Source of the DNA: JADFNO01 sp965369945
Lineage (GTDB): Bacteria; Planctomycetota; Phycisphaerae; Phycisphaerales; SM1A02
Length of the DNA: 22,419 nucleotides
Assembly: GCA_965369945.1 (NCBI GenBank)
Contig: CBDUST010000041.1
Coordinates: forward strand, 1 to 22,419
Direction of reading: 5' to 3'
The notes below the pieces were generated by a model. It did no database searches. It was given only the letters and a program-made list of their open reading frames with translations, and was not told the DNA's origin. Shown one piece after another: positions 1 to 8,201 of the stretch. Positions within the stretch are counted from its first letter, which is position 1, and each line of letters opens with the position of its first letter. The position numbers and the translations under genes were made by a program.

Positions 1-18
1 CAGCTTGACGTCGCTGTT

Positions 19-1248
19 CTAGACGAGCGTAGCGTCTCGCTGCCGTTGGAGTAGTTCCCGCTGATCTTCCATCTCGCGATAGCGGGACATATCCGCGGCC
101 AGTGTGCGCAACAGCGCGTCGTTTTGTTCATATTCCTCTTCGATACCATCCAGCATGTTCCGGAAGGTCTCGATCTGCGTGCCAAGTGCCTTGAGCTGGG
201 CCTGTAGATTCTTCGCCATGATCTCCGTGATCTTCTTCTCGTATTCTGCCTCGGTGGCGCGGAGGTTCAACTCGGCCTTGAGAATGAGCGGATGATCCGG
301 ATCCAGATACTGATCGCGAAGTGCGTGGAGCGCGGTCTTGGTGTTCAGCATGGCCAGTTCGTGTGGTCGAACAGTAGGATCCATCTCGGCCGTACGACGA
401 TCTTCTTCCGTTGGGACCACCGTTCCCTCCAGCTTCGCTGCCGTTTGCATATACATATTCTGGGCGAGGTTCAACGAGGTCCCCGACTCGCCCCGCTGTT
501 GAAGCAACATGACCTGCGCAAGGGCGAGCTGATTTGACTTTGGATTGTCGATGTCAGTGATGCCTTTTTCTCGAATGAACGCTTCGATCTCTTGGCTGAG
601 ATCCTCGAGATTCCGAGTGACCGAGTTGAGCTGGGACCGGAACACCTCCAGGTTCGTGTTGTAGGTTGCAGTGTCGAGTTCTCGGCGCTGTTCGAGATAG
701 GCAGTCTTCAGCGCGTCCAACACGATAGGCACGTCCGACGCGGTGCCGGTCGACCACGTCAGCGTGAACAGGTTGCTGCCCGCGACCATGCGCGTGCGCA
801 GGTCCTCCTCGAGTTCATCCACCGCTTCATCGATCTTGCCCTCGAAGTTTGCGGTGTACCAAGCGGTCCCGCGAACATCCGGCTCCTTGACGGCCGCCTG
901 CAGCACGGGGCGACTATTCAGCAGGTACATTTCCGTCGTCGCCAGTCGAACCACTGTTTCTTCCCGCTCAATGTCGCCTGCCGTCGAGTCGCTTCCTTCC
1001 TCCAGTCCCGCGCGGATCTCAAAGACTACCTCTGCGCTGTACAGTGGCAGGAAGAGGAGGAAGAGAACGAAAGCGACGAACCCAAGCGCAACGCCGACGA
1101 CGGTCGATCCGAGGATCAACACCAAGTGACGCCGCAACACGCGGAATGGGTCCAGGGTCCGCGCAGTTGTAGGCATGGGCGGCGAGATCTTCCGTTGAGC
1201 GCCCGCCTGGGGCCCAACGGGGGGACGAGGTGGTGTAGCGGTGGTCAT
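19..1248 (-). CDS. Wzz/GumC-type polysaccharide chain-length determinant, possibly truncated
   Basis: This 409-residue inner-membrane protein probably controls chain length or export in an exopolysaccharide pathway. It has a Pro-rich cytoplasmic start (residues 1-30), a Wzz-like stretch beginning TLDPFRVLRRH, one hydrophobic segment at about 41-68 followed by PLYSAEVVFEIRA, and then a long charged periplasmic region with strong coiled-coil character from about 205 to the end. The family normally closes with a Pro-containing motif and a second membrane helix, and both are missing here. Translation ends at TAG (19-21), and the frame stays open after it to the window edge, reading NSDVKL. So this may be an interrupted gene rather than a natural end. 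It lies 59 bp after the TPR gene on the same strand, with AGGGA shortly before the ATG. Membership of the family is fairly secure; intactness is not. Confidence 0.82.
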   Translation of the reverse strand: MTTATPPRPPVGPQAGAQRKISPPMPTTARTLDPFRVLRRHLVLILGSTVVGVALGFVAFVLFLLFLPLYSAEVVFEIRAGLEEGSDSTAGDIEREETVVRLATTEMYLLNSRPVLQAAVKEPDVRGTAWYTANFEGKIDEAVDELEEDLRTRMVAGSNLFTLTWSTGTASDVPIVLDALKTAYLEQRRELDTATYNTNLEVFRSQLNSVTRNLEDLSQEIEAFIREKGITDIDNPKSNQLALAQVMLLQQRGESGTSLNLAQNMYMQTAAKLEGTVVPTEEDRRTAEMDPTVRPHELAMLNTKTALHALRDQYLDPDHPLILKAELNLRATEAEYEKKITEIMAKNLQAQLKALGTQIETFRNMLDGIEEEYEQNDALLRTLAADMSRYREMEDQRELLQRQRDATLV

Positions 1249-1307
1249 GGTTCTTCCCTACTTGTGGATAGCGGACCGACGAGGTGGGACCCGCCGATCT
1301 CGAGTCG

Positions 1308-4300
1308 TTATCGGTTCCGTGCTGTTGTGATATCGTCTTGCAAGCGTTCCATCTCATCCTGAGTCTTTGGATCGGGCTTCAATTCCATGGCCCGATTTAG
1401 GTAGGTCTCGGCCGGACGCAGCCGATCCTGCTTGAACAGTACGCAGGCAAGGTGATACAGGTTCTCGGCCGACTCACGCTGATCGATGCTGCGTCGAAGC
1501 GCACTTTCGGCCTGTTCGAACTGCTCTAGCCGGTACTGGATCCACCCGAGCGTATCCAGGATGAGCGAGTCATCAGGTCTGATCTCGTCGGCGCGTTCAG
1601 CCATAGCCAGCGCCTTGCTGTGCTCGCCGAACTTTTCGGCGTAGACGAATGCCGCGTTGTTGAGAGCGGTGGCGTTTTCCGGGTCCAGCTCAATTGCCCG
1701 TTCATATGCCTCAATGGCTCCCCGGTAGTCCTCTCCGCCCAGGGCCATGTTACCCAGGTCAATCAACATATGGACGTAAAGCTGAGTATCCTCCTCGGGG
1801 GTCTGCTCCAAAGCCAGTTGCTGCAATTCGATCGCGCGACTTTGACCATCGGGACCAGATCCAAACCAGAACCTAGCCAGCGCGTTCAACTCACCGGGGG
1901 CGGGCTTCCCATCACTTACCTCAAATACGAACTCTTCAAGCTCCTGCAACTGCGGTCCTGCAAACAACTCTCGCACCGCCCGTAGCCAGACGCCTTGCGC
2001 CGCCATCACGGCCTCCGGCTCTTCCCCCACGCGATACTCTCGGTAAGCGATGCGCAACTGTTCGAGCGCCGCTTCGCGTTGCCCGCCGCTGTTCAATGCA
2101 CGAGCATACAGGCTGCGCAACTTGGGTTCCGCTTCAAGCGAAGGCTCAAACGCCATGAACACTTTGAGAATAGAATCGATGTCCGGTGATTCGAGGATCA
2201 GGTAGGTTTCAGTGAGCACGGCCAATCGTTTCTTGGATGGCGAGAGCCGATATGCTTCAAGGTAGGACGTCGCCGCAAGCTCCAACTGGTTCTGGCGGCG
2301 CAGCAGATCACCTCGCGTCTCGTGCCAGATCGCCACGAGCGGATCTCGCTCAATCGCCGCATCGATCGATTCAAGAGCCAAGCTGCGTTCATCTCGATCC
2401 ACATACAACGAGACGAGCAAGGCCCGGGCACGAAGGTCGTCGGGGGATCGCTCAAGAAGCCGAGTCAATTCACCGATCGCCGCTCGCTTATCCCCCATGG
2501 CCATTTGCACCTCAACACGAACCGAACTGGCGGTGGTCGAACTGGCTCGGACTTCGTCCGCCGAGTCCAAGGCCACGAGCGCTTCATCCAGCAAGCTGCG
2601 CATGCCGGAGTTGTGGAACTCGTGCAGGAAGCTCTGTGCGGCCTGAACGTGCGGTGACGGGTCGCTCGGCGCTAAGGATTCACTCCGAGCCAGCACCCTG
2701 CGCTGAAGTTGGTATTTCTCCGTGGCCAGCGCGGCCTGACCGTTGGCATACAGTTGGTCTCCTTGTCTTCCGGTCAACGACGCCTCCAGCATCGTGGAGC
2801 GGAAGTCGATCCCATCAGCCTCCACCAACTCACGCAGGTATTGGTCGGCCTTATCAAAGTCACCCAGGCCGAGGTAACCCTCCACCACGCGCAGCGCCAA
2901 TGCACGCTCAAAGTTGATCTCAAGCAGCTCGAGGCAAAGATCTATACCCTCCTGGTAGGCGCTGGCCGCCAAGAACAGCTCAATCAAGGCTCGGTCCGCC
3001 TCGCGAAGCTTCGGATCTTGATACGCCCGCCCCTTCTCGAACGTTGCTTTGGCCTCTCGCCACCGGTTGGTTACCGCCTGATATCTTCCCAGAGCAAGAA
3101 ACATTGCGACCGTCAGTTCGTCTTCTTGCCGCCGATCAAGGAAGTCACGTAGAACCTGCTCACCAGCGGCGGTCTCTCTGCGACTCCGTGTGATGTTCGC
3201 GCGCAGGAAGGCGAGTTCGAGTGAATCGCCGGCTTGGGCTTCTACCGCGGCGAGAATCTCGTCGGATTCGGATATCCACCGAGCGGCCGTCCGTTCCAGC
3301 AACTCGGTCCTCCGCGCTGCCGGAAGCGATCGCCAACGACTCAGGTCGAACGCCGCTACACCTGCCTCAACTGCCACATGCTCAAAGCTAGGGTTGCCCC
3401 GGCCGAGTAGCTCGGCCAAACGCATCGCATTTAGTCGGTTCCCAGCAACTAGATCGTAAATCTCTCTCCGCCTCCGAATTGCCAAGACCGAGTCTCCGAC
3501 GTCTGCTTCGAGTCGAAGCCACGCATCCTGGAGCAGCGGATCACGATTCACCAATCCCCGGCTGCCACGCAGCACAGCGAGGGCTCTGGTCTTGTCTCCA
3601 ACTCGCTCCAGTAGGTTGACATAGAGCCTTACGACGTTCTGATCAGCCGGAGCTCGGGCAAACGCCTCTTCGTAAGCCCGCCGAGCCTCTAGGTTGTTAC
3701 CGAGCACTTCGTACGCGCGTCCGAGTAACCGCCAGGGGATCGCTGAGTAAGGTTTCCGATTCGTAGCCGCGGTAAGCGTTTGGACGGCTTTCTCAGGCTG
3801 CGAGCGCGCCAATTCGTACCGACCCTTGAAGATCAGACCATCCGCCCGGTCGGTGTTCTGCTCACGGGTCTGCCGAAGAACCGCGTCGGCGGCCTCCCAG
3901 TCCTCTGTTCGAATCGCTTCAGTGAGGAGATGTTCAAGAAGCATCGGGTGGTTGGCCGCGATTTCCCTTGCCCGCAGGAGCATGACATCGGCCGCTTGAT
4001 GGGCGCGAGTGGATAGGTCACGCGCCGACGCCTCCGAGGCGGAGTCGTCGTTGGCTGCATAGCGGTCCGCCAACCGCTCCCATTCCCATGCCCGTCGACG
4101 CAACCCAACGAGGACCGTCAGCGATCGGTCTGGCTCGTCGGTGTACCGAGCAGCTAGCGCTTGTTCGAGTCGCTCGATCGGATCATCGATCCCAATTGAA
4201 GCCTTGAGTGCAAGGAACCGTCCGCTATTTGGCTGCAACTGGATCGCTCGGTCGAGATACTCGCCGGCAGCGTCCAGTTGCTCCCCTTCGATCTCCAGAA

Positions 4301-6065
4301 GAGTCAAGAAGTAAAGCAGTCGGACCTCGTCCTCGCCATGCTCTTGCAGCGCGGCCAGAACGATCGATCGGGCTGCCTCCAAATCGCCAGCATCGCCCAT
4401 GGCTCGGGCATCGGAAATCGCTCGAGTGATCGCGTCGACTATGCTCGCTTGACCGCTTGTCTTCCTTGCCCGGATTTGCGAGGCCAGGAGTTGTGCTTCC
4501 TCATTCTCAGGATCCCTGCGCAGCGCCTGTTCGATCGTGACAATCGCGTCATCGAAGTGCGACAGTCTCGCTTGGAGCCTGGCCTTTTGCCTCATCAGGT
4601 AGATGCTGCTGGGCCGTTTCTCTAGAGCATCTTCGATTCGCATCAGCGCCGAACCAAACTCCTCAATCTGCTCGAGCGCAAGGGCGGCATACCACAAGAC
4701 GTCGAAATTAGGATCGTCAACAGTTCGGACGGCTCGCTCGAACATGTCCGCAGCGACCAAGAAGTTGCGTTCGGCTACCGCGATCTTCCCATCAGCCTGA
4801 AGCATCAGCGGCTCGCTCTCCGGATCGCCAATAAGATCGGCCATGCGATCGCGAGCGGCTTTGACCATCAACAGTTGAGAGGCCCGTTCGTCCGGGGCCG
4901 CTTTCTCCCACGCATCGAACTCGATGTCGACAATCAGAGCAGCCGACCGAATTCTCAGATGAGGCTGATAGACCGCCAGCAGGCTGACCAGGACCGGTTC
5001 GGCATCGATGATCGCCTGGGCCTGAGCCCGAGCATCATCGGAAGCACCGTTATGGAAGTAGAGGTTCGCCAGCATGAAACGCTGAAGGTGATGCTCGGGA
5101 CGCTCCGAAAGATAACCCACCAGAATGCGGATTCCCTGGGTTACTCCTTCGGCATAATCCGCAACGCGCAAAATCTCCACGGCGCTCAGTAGCAGTAGCG
5201 GATCGCTCGATTCCGTGATCAGTGCTACCATCCGTTCAAGGGCTTGCGCGATTTCTTCATGCGTTACCGTCGCATCGCCTTGATCTCGACGCTGCAACAG
5301 GCGCAGGGCGTATAGCCTGGTCACCGCGGGGCCGTTGTCGACAGCCTCCACTGCCAGCTTCAGCGCCTTATTTGCCTCAGCGACCGCAGTTTCAGCGGAT
5401 CGATTGTTGCCGGAATTGCGAGCCAACTGAGCGGTCGTCAACAGCGCTTCCACCTGACCTGCCCAACCGACATCACTGTCGGGCACCGCCTCAAGGAAGT
5501 CAGAGAGGTCTTGCAACGCTGCTTGTATTTCGGCCTCTGTCGGCATGGGATTACGCCGTAGGTTTGCCAGTCCCCTATACAGCTTCGAGTACGGATACAG
5601 TGGATCGGATCGGGGGACGTCAGCCTCCATTTCCACAGCGGCGTCGTAGACCGGTCCCCACATGGCTGCCCGGTTTATCAATCGAGCGGTATCCCGGAGC
5701 TCTTCGAGCAACTCGATATGCACCTTCGCATCGAAGGGGCGGTACCGAAGCTCGTGTCTCAACACGCCGGTGAGTTGACCGTAGTATTGCCTGGCATGTT
5801 CCTGTGATTTCGGCCGAATGCTCAATAACGCCTGCTCGAACTTCCACAAATGGGAGAGTTCGGATGGTTCCTTAGCCACGGCTCGGCCGTATTCCTTCAG
5901 CGCCGAATCATAATCGCCGCTGGCCATAAGTCGATCACCGGCCTTGATGTGTCGCGTGGTGTTGGCTTTATAGGCCAGGAGCCCCAGGCCGGCCACCACG
6001 ACCACAGCCGTGATGGTCACGCCTGCGAGCGTCAGTGCGAATTTTGTGTTCAATCGTGATGCCAT
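1308..6065 (-). CDS. giant membrane-anchored TPR-repeat protein of an exosortase/EPS locus
   Basis: This 1585-residue protein is almost wholly helical repeats. One hydrophobic helix lies at about residues 9-32 with no lipobox cysteine, so it is probably anchored in the inner membrane with a very long periplasmic TPR solenoid. TPR-like 34-residue units are clear near the N-terminus (GDRLMASGDYDSALKEYGRA), in the middle (ALRRDPENEEAQLLASQI) and best at the C-terminus (AIEAYERAIELDPENATALN, then two or three more). TPR proteins are regular members of exosortase/PEP-CTERM exopolysaccharide loci (PrsT-like), although from memory those are usually much shorter. The gene starts 21 bp after the EpsI-like gene, with GAGGT at 6071-6075 (minus sense) 5 nt from the ATG, which points to one operon. 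A scaffold role for the assembly or export machinery is inferred from context; no enzymatic motif is visible. Confidence 0.9.
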   Translation of the reverse strand: MASRLNTKFALTLAGVTITAVVVVAGLGLLAYKANTTRHIKAGDRLMASGDYDSALKEYGRAVAKEPSELSHLWKFEQALLSIRPKSQEHARQYYGQLTGVLRHELRYRPFDAKVHIELLEELRDTARLINRAAMWGPVYDAAVEMEADVPRSDPLYPYSKLYRGLANLRRNPMPTEAEIQAALQDLSDFLEAVPDSDVGWAGQVEALLTTAQLARNSGNNRSAETAVAEANKALKLAVEAVDNGPAVTRLYALRLLQRRDQGDATVTHEEIAQALERMVALITESSDPLLLLSAVEILRVADYAEGVTQGIRILVGYLSERPEHHLQRFMLANLYFHNGASDDARAQAQAIIDAEPVLVSLLAVYQPHLRIRSAALIVDIEFDAWEKAAPDERASQLLMVKAARDRMADLIGDPESEPLMLQADGKIAVAERNFLVAADMFERAVRTVDDPNFDVLWYAALALEQIEEFGSALMRIEDALEKRPSSIYLMRQKARLQARLSHFDDAIVTIEQALRRDPENEEAQLLASQIRARKTSGQASIVDAITRAISDARAMGDAGDLEAARSIVLAALQEHGEDEVRLLYFLTLLEIEGEQLDAAGEYLDRAIQLQPNSGRFLALKASIGIDDPIERLEQALAARYTDEPDRSLTVLVGLRRRAWEWERLADRYAANDDSASEASARDLSTRAHQAADVMLLRAREIAANHPMLLEHLLTEAIRTEDWEAADAVLRQTREQNTDRADGLIFKGRYELARSQPEKAVQTLTAATNRKPYSAIPWRLLGRAYEVLGNNLEARRAYEEAFARAPADQNVVRLYVNLLERVGDKTRALAVLRGSRGLVNRDPLLQDAWLRLEADVGDSVLAIRRRREIYDLVAGNRLNAMRLAELLGRGNPSFEHVAVEAGVAAFDLSRWRSLPAARRTELLERTAARWISESDEILAAVEAQAGDSLELAFLRANITRSRRETAAGEQVLRDFLDRRQEDELTVAMFLALGRYQAVTNRWREAKATFEKGRAYQDPKLREADRALIELFLAASAYQEGIDLCLELLEINFERALALRVVEGYLGLGDFDKADQYLRELVEADGIDFRSTMLEASLTGRQGDQLYANGQAALATEKYQLQRRVLARSESLAPSDPSPHVQAAQSFLHEFHNSGMRSLLDEALVALDSADEVRASSTTASSVRVEVQMAMGDKRAAIGELTRLLERSPDDLRARALLVSLYVDRDERSLALESIDAAIERDPLVAIWHETRGDLLRRQNQLELAATSYLEAYRLSPSKKRLAVLTETYLILESPDIDSILKVFMAFEPSLEAEPKLRSLYARALNSGGQREAALEQLRIAYREYRVGEEPEAVMAAQGVWLRAVRELFAGPQLQELEEFVFEVSDGKPAPGELNALARFWFGSGPDGQSRAIELQQLALEQTPEEDTQLYVHMLIDLGNMALGGEDYRGAIEAYERAIELDPENATALNNAAFVYAEKFGEHSKALAMAERADEIRPDDSLILDTLGWIQYRLEQFEQAESALRRSIDQRESAENLYHLACVLFKQDRLRPAETYLNRAMELKPDPKTQDEMERLQDDITTARNR

Positions 6066-6086
6066 AGGTGACCTCGTATTCCCGCG

Positions 6087-6941
6087 TTACGCCGAACCAC
6101 TTCCTTCTGTATCGTCCGCCGACGATTCCACGATAACCCAGTCTGGCAAACATCGCATCAGCTCCGGCAACAGATCAGGCAAGACGTCCGAGACGATCTC
6201 AACAAAATCGCCCTCTTCGAGGTCGCCCGAACCTCCCAGAAGGAACTGCACCTTGGCGTAGTAGGCGTATCGCGACGTCAAATCAAACGCGAATTTACGC
6301 ACGTCCAGGGGATTGGGCATGGTTTCACCGTTAGCGATGAAGAAGTACCCGGCATACACGCGGAGTCCCCGGTTCTTCTCGGAGCTAAACTCTGTCGTGC
6401 GGAGCTGAAAATCCCCGATGGGCATGCGCACACGCATCGGCTTGCCTGTCACTCGATCGTAGTGAGTCAGCACCGGATACGGCCGGCCCTTATTCAAGTG
6501 CTCGGAACTCAACACCCACTGCGATTCATCGATCTTCAGCGGAAGATTTTTCGGGCGCGCCTTCGGCACGAGGCCACCGGCCACAAGGCACCGGTCGGGC
6601 ACATGAGGCACCGCGTCGATCAGTCCGGTGTAATAGGTGATATGCAGCAACATCTCAAGCCCGGTCGCATCGGCGTCACCGAGTGTGTATCGACGATCAA
6701 TGTATTGATCGGTGCCAAGCTCCTCAATGATCTCCGCCGTGAGCGGCGCTCCTTCGCCTTGTGCCCGCCAGTTCCCCAGGCGCAGCGGAATCGTTGTCAA
6801 CTGGGCGCGCAGGGGTACTGGTTGTTTTTCCAAGTACGCGTTGGCTGATTCCACAGCGAACCGGAAACCGACACGCAACCCAGCCAGAGTTATGGCGACC
6901 GCGACAAACGCAAACTTGGCATTCCGATCGAAAAGCCTCAT
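6087..6941 (-). CDS. epsI: EpsI/DUF3485 family exosortase-associated protein
   Basis: This 284-residue protein has one N-terminal hydrophobic helix (about residues 8-28) and then a periplasmic domain typical of EpsI, the DUF3485 partner found fused to or next to exosortases. Support: the early 'IPLRLGNWRAQ' block, the central 'HVPDRCLVAGG' (His113, Cys118), which matches the family's His-Pro-Cys signature, and the late 'SRYAYYAKVQF' block. Its ATG overlaps the exosortase stop by 4 bp (ATGA at 6938-6941), so translation is probably coupled. Here the domain is a separate protein rather than the C-terminal part of the exosortase as in the common fused form. Its biochemical role in the family is unsettled; the conserved Cys invites an accessory transpeptidase or processing role, but that is speculation. 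Confidence 0.85.
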   Translation of the reverse strand: MRLFDRNAKFAFVAVAITLAGLRVGFRFAVESANAYLEKQPVPLRAQLTTIPLRLGNWRAQGEGAPLTAEIIEELGTDQYIDRRYTLGDADATGLEMLLHITYYTGLIDAVPHVPDRCLVAGGLVPKARPKNLPLKIDESQWVLSSEHLNKGRPYPVLTHYDRVTGKPMRVRMPIGDFQLRTTEFSSEKNRGLRVYAGYFFIANGETMPNPLDVRKFAFDLTSRYAYYAKVQFLLGGSGDLEEGDFVEIVSDVLPDLLPELMRCLPDWVIVESSADDTEGSGSA

Positions 6942-7939
6942 TGTGTGTCCGTTCCTGCGGCCCTTGCCGGGACGGCACGTTCCACCGGATCGTCGGTTTC
7001 ATCGATGAGCTTGCGCAATATCCACATCAATCCCATGTAGATGAGAAAGGCTGGAACAAGCCATAGCAATCCGATGAACGTATGAAACTCGCCGGCAGTG
7101 AAGTCCGAATTGAACAGGCTCAGCACCGCAAGGGTCGCCACGCGAAGGATGTTCACGACGATCGCCGTTGGAATGCCCAGCGCGACCAGGACGATCCTTT
7201 GCCAAATGTGCTTGAGTCCCGTGAAGGCCATGGCCACGCCAAGCGCCATGAACGCCATCAACATTCGCATTCCGGAACACGCCTCGGCGATGTTCAGTGG
7301 TTTCGCCTCGCCACCACTCCAGATGTAAAGGATATTGCCGGTGCGATCAGTATCGATAGTGATAAAGTTGAGCAAGTAGAACGACCCGCGTGCCGTGATG
7401 TCCTGCATCGGGAACGTGACGTAGTTCATGAGTTTCTGTGACACCGTCTGCCCGAATACACACATGTACAACAACGGGAAAGACAGGTACAGCATCGCTC
7501 GAAACCCGCAAAACAGAAGCGCGATGCCGAACAACGTCAACGTCAGACCAGCTCCCTGCAAGTTGTGATGGCGGACCGCCATCGGACCGAGCCAACAGAA
7601 CATATACCATGCCGCTCCGAGTACGATCGGGACCAATCCGATCCATCTGGTCTTGAATGGTTTTGCCAGAAGTCGCTCGCGATTGATGTAGACCAGATAT
7701 CCGGCGATGAAGGGGATGACGAGCGTATGCCCCCAATCCGCCTGATGTTCGACGGCATGCCTGAACTGCGCGGCAAAGAAGTGCCAAAAGAGCCAGAAGA
7801 TCAAGGCCGAGATCACAGCCGCGCTGATCACCAACTGACGCAACTCAGCGGCCTCGAGCGTGAAGCTCGAAGCGCGCAACGTAACCGCGGCGGCGTCACC
7901 ACCTGTTGCTGATCGGGAGTCTGGACTCGGGCCGCTCAT
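6938..7939 (-). CDS. exosortase (membrane transpeptidase-like sorting enzyme)
   Basis: This is a 333-residue polytopic inner-membrane protein with about eight hydrophobic segments between residues 35 and 308. The exosortase/archaeosortase catalytic triad is visible in order: Cys221 in NIAEACSGMRML, Arg266 in VVNILRVATL, and His286 in GEFHTFIGLLWLVPAF. Exosortases recognise C-terminal PEP-CTERM-like signals on exported proteins and are thought to cleave and transfer them to the cell surface. Their genes usually sit in exopolysaccharide loci, as here. The ATG has GGAGG 5 nt upstream (7945-7949, minus sense), which fixes the start. The next gene (EpsI-like) overlaps it by 4 bp. No PEP-CTERM substrate is encoded in this window. 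I cannot assign the exosortase subtype from the sequence alone. Confidence 0.93.
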   Translation of the reverse strand: MSGPSPDSRSATGGDAAAVTLRASSFTLEAAELRQLVISAAVISALIFWLFWHFFAAQFRHAVEHQADWGHTLVIPFIAGYLVYINRERLLAKPFKTRWIGLVPIVLGAAWYMFCWLGPMAVRHHNLQGAGLTLTLFGIALLFCGFRAMLYLSFPLLYMCVFGQTVSQKLMNYVTFPMQDITARGSFYLLNFITIDTDRTGNILYIWSGGEAKPLNIAEACSGMRMLMAFMALGVAMAFTGLKHIWQRIVLVALGIPTAIVVNILRVATLAVLSLFNSDFTAGEFHTFIGLLWLVPAFLIYMGLMWILRKLIDETDDPVERAVPARAAGTDTQ

Positions 7940-8201
7940 CGTCCCCTCCGCTTAGACTAGCCGCATTACCGGTTGGGGTGCCTCCGCAGCGCTCCTCAAC
8001 CCCGCCTTCGCTGGCGCACCATCCCTGCGTGCCTCGCTTGCGATCTCGCATCCGAAGCCGGCGCTCAAACCGCCCGGGTCTGATCCGCTAGCCACTGTCC
8101 CTCATACGGACCGCGGGCGGGCTCCGGTTCGGTTGAATACCTCATGAATCCTGCATTCACCCGCACAGAACCACATTCGCGGACGTCCGAGGCGGCCCGG
8201 G
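7940..8201. other. intergenic spacer between OPX gene and exosortase gene
   Basis: About 260 bp with no supported gene. It holds the ribosome binding site of the exosortase gene (7945-7949, minus sense) and a perfect 10-bp palindrome at 8180-8189, 13 bp past the OPX stop. I see no T-run that would make a convincing terminator. The length leaves room for a second promoter, so the OPX gene and the exosortase genes may or may not be co-transcribed. Confidence 0.5.

Noticed and set aside
592..1362. 256-codon plus-strand frame opposite the chain-length gene
   Set aside because: It lies antisense to a well-supported coding region, has Arg/His/Gln-rich chance composition and no domain.
2237..2917. 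226-codon plus-strand frame opposite the TPR gene
   Set aside because: It is Pro/Arg/Ser-rich, antisense to clear TPR sequence and has no recognisable family.
1308..6065. TPR protein as a lipoprotein of PrsT type
   Set aside because: The N-terminal hydrophobic helix contains no lipobox cysteine, so a lipid anchor is not supported.
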